Positions 33,906 to 45,922 of a DNA stretch of 64,000 nt are shown one piece after another. A program made the position numbers and the translations under genes. This stretch comes from Aquanectria penicillioides (lineage: Eukaryota > Ascomycota > Sordariomycetes > Hypocreales > Nectriaceae): positions 5,146,001-5,210,000 of the forward strand of contig PYIU01000003.1 in the NCBI GenBank assembly GCA_003415625.1. Reading direction: 5' to 3'. The notes beneath the pieces are model-generated. The model made no database searches. It had not been told where the DNA came from and saw only the letters and a program-made list of their open reading frames with translations. Position 1 is the stretch's first letter. The number at the start of each line of letters is the position of its first letter.

Positions 33906-34624
33906 CTAGGCATCCTCCAAGAGAATGGTCGCGGGCGCAGTGCCGAGTTTGTCGCGTCCGTTGAGACCAGGAATCTCGAGAATGAACAAATAGCCCATGA
34001 CTTCGCCCTTGAGTTGATGAATAAGATCGGCAGCAGCCTTGGCAGAGCCACCTATGAAAGCACGTAAGTAAATGATCAAAGTGCGCTTTGTATGATGCAA
34101 GTGCGGCAAAGAGCGCGTTTTCTCGACTTACCAGTAGCAATGATGTCGTCGACAACCAGGACCTTCTGGCCTTCGCGAACGGCATCTTCTTGCATCTGGA
34201 AGAAGTCCTTGCCATACTCCTTGACGTACTCGGCTGTTACGCAAGGACCGGGAAGCTTGCCCTGCTTGCGAACGGCAGCGAAAGAAACACCAAGGCGAAG
34301 AGCAAGGCCAGGGCCGAAGAGAAAACCGCGGGCATCAAGGCCAACGATGACATCAGGCTTGACTGGGAATGCCTCGGCGATCTGCAACTCGAGGGCGTCG
34401 ACGAGGGTAGCATGGGCGACTGGGTCGGCGAAGAGGGGCATGATATCGACGAAGTTGATGCCCGGGATGGGGAAATCGGGGAAGCTGCGCAACGAGTTGC
34501 GCAGGCTTATCTTTGCACTGGCGAGTTGGGCGGCGGGGGAGGACATGGTGGAGGGCTGTCGTCCCGAGGCATCTTGGCTGGTGGTGATGTTTGAGGTGGA
34601 GGAGGAAGAGTCTTGAGCGGACAT
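33906..34624 (-). CDS. Adenine phosphoribosyltransferase
   Basis: Exons 34132..34624 and 33906..34051, separated by an 80-bp intron, encode 212 residues. The enzyme joins adenine and PRPP to give AMP in purine salvage. The PRPP-binding motif VLVVDDIIATGGSAKAA spans about residues 155-171 and is split by the intron at the first Gly. Other family marks are PDFPIPGINFVDIMPLF near the N-terminus, GLDARGFLFGP, and the flexible loop with RKQGKLPGP. A second in-frame Met at residue 27 (34546) would give about 186 residues, nearer the usual family size; the Ser/Thr-rich 26-residue extension may be an alternative start. Probably cytosolic. It converges with the mannosidase gene. Confidence 0.95.
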
Positions 34625-37452
34625 TGTGGAGGAAAGGGAAGGAGAAGAAAGGGAGGGAGAGGGGGGAAGAAAAGGGAAGGCGGAAGGAAGGGGGGAGGAA
34701 GAAAAAAGGAAGGAAGGGGAGAGAGAGAGAGAGAAGAGACGGTAGTAGGAAGGGGACGGCTAAGGGCGAGCGGAGGCCAGGTACAAGGAGGAGGAGGGAG
34801 TGTGGTTTAGATGTCGGCGGACGGTGACCGTCCAATGTGGACACTGCACAACGGAATTACAAGTATCTTCGAGCGATGGAGAGGGCCGTGGCCGTAACGT
34901 CGCCGTAGTAGTAGCCGTAGTGGTAGCCCGTCGCCGTAGTCGCAGGAGGGGAGTGGCAGCGGCAGCGACCACGAGTACGAGAGTACGACAGAGCCGGCGG
35001 GATAGTACAATCAACCGAAAGCAACCCCAAGGCAAGGCAGGAGGCGGTACGTACAGGGTTCGTACCTGGCGCGCGAGAGCAGAATGACGAGGTCGCGAGC
35101 AGGTACAACAGGACTACGACACAACAAAATCTCTTACAAGGCCGAGCGAGGAACCAGCAGGGAAGGCCAGGGCAGGGAAGGTACGACGAACGGCCGACTT
35201 AGGCCAGGCGAGGCAGGCAGGAAGAGCGAGGCCAGGCAAGGCAGGCGAGGGAATTGGGTGGCAGAAGGAGGGGTGGAGGGGTGCAGAGCAGAGGCTGCTT
35301 GGGTGTGTGGGTGTGGTGGGGGACGGAAGGAGCGATTGCGAGGGGGAGGGGAGGGGGAAAATTTTTTGGTCGATGTTTCCTTTTTCTTTACCTTTTTTTT
35401 TCTGTCTCTTCATCTATCGCTGATTCTGCTGGGCTGGGCTGGACTAGACTGGGGACTCGGTAGCGACCAAAGATCGGGATGGGTTGGACACTGGGCTGTG
35501 GCTGGTTGGAGCTTGGTGGACACCTCCGTGAGCAATGGGCAATGCGTGGTCAATGCCCAGCACGTACTGTCCAGGGCCAGCGAAGCCCAGCGCCCAGCAA
35601 TGCCTGATGGGATGGGACATGGCCTTGCGACAGATGAGAAAGACTGCCCGGGGAGGCAGGGAAAGCAGGGTTACCTGGGCTGGTACATGGTGGTGCGTCA
35701 ACTGGAGCACGCCGGAGCTCATCAGCACCACCCAGCGCCAACGCCAGCTCCAGCGAGGATAAGCACTGTAACGACTATTGAAAGCCAAGGCGAGAGAAAA
35801 AAAATTGTCTCGATGGAAGACCCTGGCCGGCGTTGGGGTGAGCGTAGTAGACAAAATGCGGAAGTATGGTACGTAACGTCTGCTTCTGACTTTGAGGTAA
35901 CGAGGGAGGGAGGTATAATGGGTTTTGGCAAACAGTTGAACAGAAAATGTTAGCTTTCCAGCCGACAGGCAAGCATCGGCTGGCTCGCTCACTGACCGAC
36001 TCCCACACCGCGAGATATGGAGGCCATGCCGGCCAACTGCTTTACCAGAGATAAGAGGAGATGAGTCGGTGGGTTTCTAAAAACGCACGTCCTCTACCAA
36101 GTAGGTAGGTCGGTCAAGGGAGATGACCTGAGATAGCGGCTCTCATACTTCCGATGAAAAGCGACAGGAGACAAGTCCAACGTTGCCGGCGGCGAGGGTG
36201 GCCGGAGTGGTGGTGGTGGTGGTGTTGATTTGATGGTGGTGGTGGTTGTGACGCAGCACGTTAGACAAAATGGATAAGAAACCACATCACATCCATCCAT
36301 TTCCAACCCTCCAATCGAAGCACGGCTACAGGTACCAGCGCGTCTCTCGGTTGCTGTCTGACTGACGACTGCTGAGCTCTGTCACCCATTTTGGTTGCCC
36401 TTTTTACTTTTGGAACTGCGGATATCCATGGTATCCCATCCCGGTCGCTGCCCGATAGTACAATTAATACCAGCAATTATGTTATTGCCAGATGGACGCA
36501 GAGACACAGCACAAGGAGGTTGATGCCACTAATTTCATTTCCATAGGTAGAACCGGGACCAGGAACTGCCAACAGTACCCTCAAGAATTCTCCCATTGGG
36601 CCATCGCTTCTTAATCCCCAGGCACCCGGAGCGATCGACCCATGGCAAGAAGCAGTAAGGTAGGCAGGTCGTCATTCACGCCATTGGTACGTGCGAGTAA
36701 GGTTTCAAAGTACGAAGCGACAGTTGCCTCCGTGGGTACTCGTTACGTGTTGCAGTGCCCACGGCATTCCTTGCCTGGAGGGATTCGTGTAACAAAACGA
36801 GGAGGAGCTGCTGATTGTGGTGCTTTTGCGGTGGGCTTTTAGAGGCCCAAAGGCCCGTGGTGCCGCGAGTCGGGTGGGTGGGAAGCAGCCCCGTGGACGT
36901 TGGTCTGGTCCCCCATCGCATGCCGTGAGGGAACAGAGCAAACCGGAGATTCTCCACTAATTACTGCGACTGCTGTGCGACCATTGTAGGTACGTTGGCA
37001 AGCCGATGGGCGGGATGAATCAGACAATGGCCAGCAATCAATCGGGGCAGGTACATACACGTCTGCGCATTGGCACGGATACCGTGGAACGTCTTGATCC
37101 GGCCCAGCCCAGTGAAGCTCTAGCACCAGGCCACGACTCAACCGCCACCAAATGGACCTCGTTGGTGTTGGTTGGCCAGTGGTTTTTTTTTTTTCCTTAT
37201 TCCTTTCTCTTCTGCTATTTTAAAAATTTTCTTGTTCCATTGTCGGGTCCCCTAGCCAAGCCTGGTGGGTTTGTCTGGGGCCGTCAAAATTTCGTCGCTA
37301 TTACCGGAGACGCTTCCGCAAGCACGAAGCACGTTTCTAGTTACAGCTACCCTGGTGGCCGGAAAGCGGCGACATGGAGATTGCATCTTACCCAGGTCCA
37401 AACTAGACCCAATCCCCAAACGTGCCTGGAGTGCCCCTGGAGGATCCGTGGA

Positions 37453-37468
37453 CCCCCCCCCCCCCCCC
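37453..37468 (+). repeat. 16-C homopolymer
   Basis: A run of 16 C in the 34.6-41.8 kb gene-free block. Confidence 0.95.
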
Positions 37469-38959
37469 TCCGGCCGAGAGAGTCAGGGACTGGGATGGAA
37501 CTGACGGTGCTTTTTTCTCCTCCGATCTATGGACCCTCACATTGCCGATGCCCAGCCAAACCCAGCAAGAAAGGGCAAAAAAAAAACACGCCCCTAACAG
37601 GCCAAGCTATTTAATCATCACCAGGTCATTTTACCATGCCATGATTCCCCTGTTGAGATTTCGGTTTTACCCATTTTACCCCGGGCCCCCGACTGGTTCT
37701 GGCCGATAGGTGTTGAGAGCCAGTGGGGGCGACTTATTATTAGGCGTCAAGACCACCCGGTAGGGTAGGTAGCCAAGGTTCCATGGCGTGAGTCGGGAGT
37801 GAGCGTGAAACAAATTTGTCTTCAGTCCTCAACCAGACAGGGTGTAAAACTGAGTCATAGAACGATGGCGACTTCCGCCGAACAAAGCACAGGGTGTAAG
37901 CTATGACAAGCAAGCATGCAAGCAAACAGCCAGGTCAATGCGACCAAAGCAAGCCTGCGAGTAATAGTAAGCCCGTAACAAGGATGTGTACAGGTTGATC
38001 AGCCGGTCGCCGAGCAAGCCATGATATGAGAGGTGCCGTTGAAGGTGCCGCTGGAGGTGAAAGTCCCCATATCGACTAATAAGCTCTCTGCGGCGGAATT
38101 CGCGACATGCCCGGTACCTCTAGTGCCGTGTTTGGCATCCATGGGGCACACCAAGCTTCCCCACCATAGCAAGCCGATGGCTTTTAATTGACAGCCTCCA
38201 TCATCATTATGATATCTGGCTCCAAATGACGACGTCGTACATACGCCGATACGCCATGAGCTGACGACTGCCCTGACCACTCTCTACACGAGGGGATTCT
38301 AAGATCATATGAGGGGGAAAAGGGAAATAGTTACGCTCGAACGACAATGCAGAAGAGGTATGAGACAGTAAGGGAAACAACAACAGCCAATGCCCGTGCC
38401 TTGAGTCTGATGTTGGGGTTCTGGCCGCGCGTGTGTACGAGGGTGCACTATGGATGGGAGGTCCCAGAAATGGCAAGTCCCCATCGATGTCCTCTCTTTG
38501 CCCAACAGCATAACTGCATGGAGCTTGATGTCAACTCCCGTTTGGGTATGGTCACCTTTTCAAATGGTTCGGTCCCCTGGACGGGATGTGCCTGCTAGCA
38601 TTGATTGAGTAATCTCGTGTGCGTGTGTGAGCGGGTGGTGAGGGCGAGGGGTCAATATCGAGGTGGGCTGAACGGCTCAGTGCAGCACAGCTCTCTCTCT
38701 GACTCTCATCTTGTGAGATTGAGACTCAGAGCACTTGTCTGCTGCACGATTCTCGACTGCAAGCAATTGCGACTCCTTGCCTAATGCGCTCTTTTCTTGT
38801 TCGTTCCATTTCCTCATCACTCCAGTTCCGCCCGTCGATCGTTGGTTCTTTGCTTCGTTCGATTCTTCCTTACTTTCTTTTGCTGCCATGATACGACAAG
38901 GCTCTATTCGGACCCGAAACTCCACCCGGCCCAGCCCAACAAGTGCAGCTATGTATGTC

Positions 38960-38997
38960 CTTTTTTTCTTTTTTTTCTTTTTTTTCTTTTTTCTTTT
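38960..38997 (+). repeat. T-rich (T6-8C)n tract
   Basis: Runs of 6-8 T separated by single C bases, an imperfect polypyrimidine repeat. Confidence 0.85.
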
Positions 38998-40090
38998 GGT
39001 CCTTCCTTTCCGTCTCTTTCTGCACACAAGATTGATTGCAACACGCCTCCATACGTACCTCCGTACGCACACCACACACTCGGCTGCTCACTTTCTGACT
39101 CTTGCTCTTATTCCTACTCTTCTAATGTCATCATTGTTCATCCATCAATCAAAGTTCTCATGTACGCTCCTCATCCACTCCTTATCCACTCTCGCGGTTC
39201 ACTCTGTTCACGCCATCCATGCCGTCTTCTACGTCCGGTCACTCCGTTTGGGTCTTCGCCGTCTTCTCACTCCATCGCACTGCGTTACGTTGTCAAGCCA
39301 TGCGCCCCATGCAGCGCCAGCCAGCCATCGCCTCATGCATGCCATCAAACTCGTCAATGTTGTGGGCTTGCCCCCTCGTTTCCTTTGCCTCTTGGTTGGG
39401 CAATTTACTAGCCCTGTGTCGTCTCTCCGTAGTTACTCTGTTCTTTTATTGCTTTCTTACCGGTCCACGCGATTCACCCGTATCAGACACCGTTGAGGAA
39501 GACTCTGTGTAGGTGTGATTGAGACCCGGCACCAGACGTGGGGCTTGTCTCGGAGCCAACCCCTCCCTCCCATGCTCACATCATGGCGATCCCGGCATAT
39601 GCCTCTATCGCTTTGACAGCACGGTTCGATGGCACGGTAGTCTTCGGTACGACAACATGCCGGCTCCTGTGCCTGCCCCTCGTCTCGACTCTTTGTCCCT
39701 TGCGCCCCCGACAGTGGACCAGGCTACTGCTTGTCGCAGTGGTGGCCGTCTCTCTAAGCCGCCTGGACTGTCCTGCCTCCCGTTCCTGACACTGACACGA
39801 TCCACCGTGGCCCACCAAGCTGGTCGCCACTACATGCATCGTGCTGTGGCCCAGGGCTCTCAACACACACAAGAAGACTGTGTGCAACTTGCGGTTGCAA
39901 CCTGCGGCCCAGAGGATTCCCGTGCATCCACCGAAGCAGTGGCCAGCGGATCCGTAACATGCTCCGTTTCCTGCAGTGGGCACGCCGTCTATCCATACCA
40001 AGACATTAACTCCCACTCAGGTAGCACGCGCCGGCACTCCTCCACGCCTCGTCGGGTTTTGATGGAGCATCGCTAGCATACCGGCACATG

Positions 40091-40165
40091 CTTGGCTCCG
40101 TTTGGCTCCGTTTGGCTCCGTCTGGCTCGACCCTGGCTCGACTTCTGGCCCGACTCTGGCTCTGT
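40091..40165 (+). repeat. 10-bp tandem repeat TTTGGCTCCG, degenerating
   Basis: Three to four near-identical 10-bp units at 40091-40130, followed by decaying copies (CTGGCTCGA, CTGGCCCGA) to about 40165. Confidence 0.85.
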
Positions 40166-41821
40166 CGACTCCACCCAGTCATCGATATCTGAGACCCGAT
40201 ATGGATCCCGCCGATGAGGTACAGCCTAGATACCTTCGCATTCACGCGCATGGCATCGCAGCTGCAGCGCATCGTTCACCTTTAGCTTCCCGCCCACCTA
40301 CCCACCCGGGAGAGATTGGTAAGTTGGCCTGTTCGGCTCCGCTTCCCTGGCTCAGCTTCCCTAGCTCTACTGTCCGACTCAGACGTCCATGGTCCTGTCC
40401 GCCTCCGACACATTGGAGGATGCGCGGAAGATGGAATCATCTATCATCTCTCACAACCCCAACTGCACTGCAACCTTCTCGTTCCGAGCCCCGGTCCCAG
40501 CCACCGGGTCCCTCGCCTTTGCTCTGCATTGCAGCCTGCATGCCCTTTAGCAGCCATCTGCTGCTTGCTGTTTCTGTTTCTTCCCTTGGGTCCATCATCC
40601 TGATACATTGTCAAACACACGTGCGTTCGCTCTGCCACCTCCCCTCCTTCTCCCCCATCTCCTCCTACCCCTCATCCAATGTCCTGCATATGCTCCCCTC
40701 CAGAACACTCTCACCGGTTTCTCACTTTCTTCCCATACCATCCAGATACTTGTACCGGTTGCCGTGCCCCTTGCGTTTCACCGCTGTTTGTCCTACATCA
40801 AGATGTCGTAGAGGTGTGCGCCGCCGGGGCTTGCATTAGCCTCATTTGCGTTGTGCCAGCCTACTCAGTAGCGTCTTGTCCGGGCCGTCCGGTCCAGAGC
40901 TTTGCTCGAACCGTCTCCGATGGCGATGGTTTCATGGGTGCCCCCGGCAGTATGGGCGGCTCCGTCATACTTCATACCAGATTTGAATTCGTACAATCAT
41001 CGACTGTAACCACTCATCACGGTGACGAGGGCTTCAGGCTGCGCCTTTCTGGATACCAGTTCCACATAATACTAGTCAACCTTGGCCTTCAGATTCGGTC
41101 ATAGGGCCGGCTCACTTATCATCATGCCTTGATCACAAATATCACATTTGTCATGCAGCTGAAGAAAAAATGTTTTCCAGCATAATGGAGCTTTGGCGGG
41201 GCCTGTCACATTGGTGTAAGCTTGGCAAGGCCCAACTTGGTGCCTTGCACCCGATGTTTCCCAACCAGTCATCCGTTGCACTGGGTGCGATGCCAAGAAG
41301 ATGCGGTAGATGAGCAAGGTCTGCCATCTATTAGACTCAGCAAACTCTATATCGTTGCCCTAATCTCATTCCCCCACATCTATTAGTACTAACACATGTC
41401 AAGGTGTGAATGGTTATATGCGTGCACCGGGCATACAAATCGACTCTCTATTCAAACGACCAATTTATGAGGTATCTAATGCGTTAGAGAAATTAGACGG
41501 ACCAAGAGGTCCGCAAAGAAAACTGTCTAAAGGGGTATCACACTGTCTCTGTCAAAAGAAAAGAGAAGAAGACAAAAAAAAAACACAGAAAAAAAGAAAG
41601 AGACAGTGACTATCTATCCATGCATCATGCATGTGAATCGCTGTATCAAAACTCAATGTTGCAATCAAAAGGAAACAAACAACGGAGAACCTCTTTTTGC
41701 GTAGGTGATCTCGACACATTACGCCCCTCCATCCACCCCGGCAACTTTGCACGGCCCGTCCCGACCAAGCTCGATGCTTTTGGCTTGACAAGTCCTTTCT
41801 CGCCAGAGGGGTACACTCCAC

Positions 41822-43777
41822 TCAGCGAAACTGTAATCGGATGATCGAAAATAGCATGTTCTGTAACACGTGCAGCATTACTGCAACACATGTCGGCATC
41901 AGCTCGGGCCAAACTGCCAAGTCGAGCTTCCCCTCCAGTCCAATGTCGATGCCATAGATGAGACGGATCAGACCACGGACGACAAGGCTGGCAACTAACT
42001 CACAGCCCCACGTTACTGAAGAGGCATAAAATGTGAGGTTGAAATCGTACGGCTCGTTCTTATCGTCAAACGCGAAGTATGGGTAGACATCCTTATTGGC
42101 ACCGAAATGCAGTACCAAAATGCTACCCAAAAAGGTAGCCATGGACACGTTCTCTGCCAGAAAACGGATAAATACATTACGAGTCTGTAGCTTTTGGTAA
42201 GCGCCATAGCTCTGGGTGTTGAGACCTAAGACAGAGACGATCTTGTGGAAGAGCGGCGTCATCATGATGGGGGTAATAACTACCAGGCCTGTCGATGAGA
42301 GCACCTGAAGAATTACGAACTGCCCAGGTGAACGTAGGCGGGCATATAGTGCGCGGACGTATGTCTGGTATGTCAACATGAAGTATCTGCAAAGTCTCGT
42401 TAGTACGAAGTGCCCCTTTTGGCAGTCAAATACCGGGACGAGCATTGACTTTGGCTTTGGCTTACAGTTTAAAGACCCAACTCAAAGGATAGCTTCCCAC
42501 CCGTTCACCCTCTCGGATGCCCAGGATCCAGCCGGTCAAGGCATCCAGGAGATGGACCGTCACAACCCAACCGTAGACATAAACAACCGTCTCCAAATTG
42601 TCATGGGGCAAGGTTCGCAGATAGATCTCAGCATATGCTTCTCCGATCACGTATGCCATCAAGCCCACGAACAAAGCCACGCAGAACCACAGGAAACGAA
42701 CGAAGCTCGCGGGGAGCCAGCGACGGCGCATAGCGACACCTTGAGGCCGAGGGCTTGTGGAAACTTGGAGCATGTCGGGATCGAAGATATCACTGGAAAC
42801 GTTCCGCCGCCGACGGTCCCTCCCAGAGAGTATATCTGGCTCGCCGGTCCACCATGAGGTGGTGAAGATACGTTGAGTCTCGGAGAGCGAGTGGCGCAAG
42901 CCGACGTGTCGCTCATTAATGGTGAGAATGAAGAAGGCAATGACCACAGGCACTGCCATGACAATAAAAGTCCATGATATCCATGCTGTATTGTGAACAG
43001 TGAGAAATCTGGTGGCGGGGCTGAGGTAGATGGGGACCGGGAGGGCGAGTGACAGGATGGCGATAAGGGAGACGGTGAGAGGGAAGCCGAGGGATTGGGG
43101 CCACCAGTTGAGGCTGTAGAGGTTAAAGACTTTCGTAATCCAGATGAGGGCGGTGAGGTTGTAGAGGCCGTAGTAAACGAACAGGAAGAACCAGAAGTTG
43201 ACTTGCACTCGTGCAGCGCCGTGTCCAGGGGCCTTGCTCCCGCCAGGCGACTGAGGATCGTCGTCGTCTTCATCTTCTGGAAACGAGTATTGAGGGAAGG
43301 GTACAGAGCACCAGGCAACAGCCTATTAATGTTAGTGCATGTTTTATGGTGATTTCGAGGAGAATTTGTTGCTTCTCGACGTACCAGGACGGCTGGCATC
43401 AACACCAGGAAGCCATATCGGCTCCACCACTTGTCAACGACTCTCTTGACGGCCGATTGCCTGGGGTCGACCCAAATGTCCAGCACCCACCGCTGCCAGG
43501 CGCGTTCCCATCTTGTTAGCTCATCCTCCAGCTCGTCGCTGCTTGTAGTGCTCGGCGCATCGCGGACCAGCGAGGCGGCAAGGGCTGCGCCGTGTCCTAC
43601 GTGAACGCTGCCGCGGCCATCGCCCAGGGTCCCCGATAACAAGCCGAGTTGGCTGGGCCGGTGGGAGTTGGTCCCTGGAGGAGGCGGGACGGCGCGAAAG
43701 CGCCCAAGTAACGGAGTCGAGTCGTTTGGTCGGACGCGCGACTCAGTGCCCTGCGTGAACTGGAAGAAGCTCGGCAT
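41822..43777 (-). CDS. Polytopic membrane protein of unknown function (about 604 aa)
   Basis: Exons 43385..43777, 42466..43322 and 41822..42386 join in frame through introns of 62 and 79 bp with good GT-AG signals and CTAAC branch sites. The N-terminus is cytosol-like and polar (MPSFFQFTQGTESRV, NDSTPLLGRF), followed by about ten hydrophobic segments, for example LVLMPAVLAVAWCSV, NFWFFLFVYYGLYNLTALIWI, FPLTVSLIAILSLALPVPIYL, FIVMAVPVVIAFFILTI, FLWFCVALFVGLMAYVIGEA and SMATFLGSILVLHFGA. A basic loop with SGRDRRRRN lies between the fourth and fifth. It looks like a conserved fungal integral membrane protein, perhaps vacuolar or ER, but I cannot name the family or substrate. The frame is open upstream to a Met at 44011, but that extension is Ser/Ala/His low complexity, so 43777 is preferred. 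Confidence 0.82.
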
Positions 43778-44599
43778 GGGAGACCGCGTAGATACGGCGG
43801 GAAACGGATGGAGGGACGCCGAGGGGAGAGCGGAAGCGGAAGCGGAGGAGGCGGCGGAGGAGGAGGAGGAGGAGGAGAAGAGGTGGTGGTGGCGGCGGTG
43901 GTTGAACGATTCAATGCGATCGGTGCTACATCTGTGTGCGGTTTCTTCGTCTTGAGATCGGGTTCGCAATGCGTGGGCTGCACGGCTGCAGAGTGTGGCT
44001 CGGATTCTCAAATTCGCAGGGTCGTAATGGCGGGTTCGCGGGAGAGGTTGGGATGAATGTTGTGCTCAACGTTCTACAGATTAGCTGCCGCACTAACGGG
44101 CCTGGGCGGCGTGCGCGGTGCCTATCGCGGCTCAGGCTGGAGAGATGATGACATGGCCTGGACAATGGCAATTGGGCTGCCAGGGACCTGCTGGGTCCCC
44201 CAGAATGGGCCTGGGGGGGGGGGGGGGGGGGACAGGACATTCAGCTCCGCCAGACTAGTAACCGATCAGTGGGCTACAGTGGGGGGGTGCAGTGCGCAAC
44301 CTGGCAGGCCGGGACTTACAAGTGATCACCTGCGACTGTGCTCATGACTCCAATGTGTCGGGTCAGGGTCAACCAAGAGATAACGCGCTCGCAGCCTCAC
44401 CTCATTCGAGGAAACCAGATGCACGTTTTCAAATGGTTGGTTTCGCTTGCATCGAGACTTGGTATACAGGCTAATCATTAAAATACCCAGCTACCTAGGC
44501 ACGTTTATATACAACTGCAGCTCATCCTGGTGCCGAGGTAGGTTATCCCTATCTACCATGTCGGCACTTAGCCGCATTCTGACCAACCATGCTCCGTCA
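43778..44599. other. Upstream region of the membrane protein gene
   Basis: 822 bp between the membrane protein start and the PEX2 stop. It contains a GGA-rich tract (43849-43885), in-frame with the membrane protein gene on the minus strand, and a 19-G run at 44213-44231. It also holds the PEX2 3' flank. No gene was seen. Confidence 0.55.
44213..44231 (+). repeat. 19-G homopolymer
   Basis: The longest G run in the window, in the upstream region of the membrane protein gene. Confidence 0.95.
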
Positions 44600-45922
44600 T
44601 CATGAGTCCGAGTCCGTGCTGCTCAAGGCTTCTACCAGCGAAGATGGGTCCTTCTCATCCACCAGGACGCCTCCGGCGATATCATCTGAAAAGGCAACCG
44701 TCTTAGCTGACGAAGACTTCCCTGATGGTTCCAACACGTCTCCGTTCCAAGGTTTGCATTCTTTGACGTGCTCGCCGCAGCGCAAACACGTCCATCCCTC
44801 TCCTTCCTCTCGTTCAAGTCGAGTCGCCAGACAAACAAAACAGTAAATGCACCCACACGGAATCGTCTCGTAAGGGTTTGTGATGTCAGTTTGGGCAGAG
44901 CCAATGACTCCACTGGATGCAGCTGCAGCCATTATCTCTGTCTCAGTTGATGCGTTGTTGTTCTGGTCCTGATAGCAGATGGCGCACGTCCTCTCCGGGA
45001 GGAAACCATACTCTCCATTCGTCTTGTCTCCATCTTGTGGTCCAGTTCGGACAATGTCTTTTGCTTTGCGCCAGGTTCGCGTTATCCACCTTCTCCATCG
45101 CTGGATGCCAATCAGGGGCAGAACGAAGAGCAGGAACTCAGTAAAGGCGTGCCAGACGAGCTGACGGTTCAAATACTCGAATGAGACCTCCCGGCTCACC
45201 TGGCTCGTTGGAGGCGCAAGCCTCATTCTCAACACTCTATCCAACAGCGTTCGGTATCGCCCGCGGCAAAGGAACACCAAGAAGGAGATGAATGCTGCGC
45301 CCGAGTACACATTGGACAAAGCAGATGTCAACCGTGATAGGCGTCGCAATTGGGGGCTTGGATCCTCGTATCCGTCCTCGTGTTCCACCAGCCAGTCCTC
45401 CCATCTCGTCCATGCGTAGCTTCCGAAGACTGTCACCAACCCGTAAAGCGACTTTTGCGCCTTTGACGGTGGTGTCAGGATGGGGCCGCTCTTCCTCGCA
45501 TCCGTGTATTTCAGATTCTGAAGGGCGGCGCCGTAGGTCGCATCATGATCCCAGACGGTAAGCTTGAAAAGGACCGCCTTGAGTGCAAGCAAGATCTCGG
45601 CCGACCAGTCATCGTGGAGATGGCCGCCTCCCAAGTACTTCAGCGCCTCGCACACTTGATCCTTGAGGATACTCAGAAGTTCTCCGTCGAGGAGTTCCGC
45701 GTCCACCTGTCCGACTCGAAACTCTGGTCGTGTGCCTTCTCTCGCAGAAATCGTATCCCAGGCAGACCCAATTCGACTCAAGGGGAAGGGTAATCGTTCG
45801 AGGTTGGCGCGGGCTCGGGAAGATTGCCGAGCTGCCGCGATGCGAGCTACGGCCTCGGCCTCGCGGGCCTGGCGACGTGCGGCGACGCGTCGCTGCGCTT
45901 GGACGAAGCTCGAGTCCGTCAT
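44600..45922 (-). CDS. PEX2: Peroxisome biogenesis factor 2 (RING peroxin Pex2)
   Basis: A single-exon gene of 440 residues. The N-terminal half is a helical, membrane-embedded peroxin domain (for example GLVTVFGSYAWTRWEDWLV, VYSGAAFISFLVFLCRGRYR, FTEFLLFVLPLIGIQRW). The C-terminus is a RING finger starting at Cys313 (CAICYQDQ), then PCGCIYCFVC and CLRCGE. Pex2 forms a complex with Pex10 and Pex12 in the peroxisomal membrane; this complex mono-ubiquitinates the import receptor Pex5 so that it can be recycled. A 40-residue loop inside the RING (Ala/Ser/Thr-rich) and a Ser/Asp-rich tail after it are normal for fungal homologues. The start is the first Met, followed by an Arg/Ala-rich helix. Confidence 0.93.
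   Translation of the reverse strand: MTDSSFVQAQRRVAARRQAREAEAVARIAAARQSSRARANLERLPFPLSRIGSAWDTISAREGTRPEFRVGQVDAELLDGELLSILKDQVCEALKYLGGGHLHDDWSAEILLALKAVLFKLTVWDHDATYGAALQNLKYTDARKSGPILTPPSKAQKSLYGLVTVFGSYAWTRWEDWLVEHEDGYEDPSPQLRRLSRLTSALSNVYSGAAFISFLVFLCRGRYRTLLDRVLRMRLAPPTSQVSREVSFEYLNRQLVWHAFTEFLLFVLPLIGIQRWRRWITRTWRKAKDIVRTGPQDGDKTNGEYGFLPERTCAICYQDQNNNASTETEIMAAAASSGVIGSAQTDITNPYETIPCGCIYCFVCLATRLEREEGEGWTCLRCGEHVKECKPWNGDVLEPSGKSSSAKTVAFSDDIAGGVLVDEKDPSSLVEALSSTDSDS

Larger units (their letters stand above)
34625..41821. other. 7.2 kb gene-free region between APRT and a membrane protein gene
   Basis: No supported gene. APRT starts at the left edge (minus) and the membrane protein ends at the right edge (minus), so it contains the APRT promoter and a distal 3' flank. 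Right of APRT is a GA-rich 200 bp (34630-34740). Other contents are a (TGG)n tract near 36211-36245, a 16-C run, a T-rich tract at 38960-38997 and a 10-bp repeat at 40091. The longer frames (35084-35953, 38735-39496, 40102-40839) translate to low-complexity or unpatterned peptides. Confidence 0.55.

Noticed and set aside
35084..35953. 289-codon frame downstream of APRT
   Set aside because: Gly/Arg/Glu-rich from GA-rich DNA, then unpatterned. No homology recalled, no good start context.
38735..39496. 253-codon plus frame with Phe-rich stretch
   Set aside because: The Phe run comes from a T-rich tract; an overlapping frame is equally open. Not protein-like.
40102..40839. 245-codon plus frame
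   Set aside because: Begins within a 10-bp repeat; composition is unstructured Pro/Ser/Arg and no motif is seen.
43778..44011. Upstream in-frame extension of the polytopic membrane protein to a Met at 44011
   Set aside because: The extra 78 residues are Ser/Ala/His low complexity encoded by a GGA-type repeat; the Met at 43777 starts a more natural protein.
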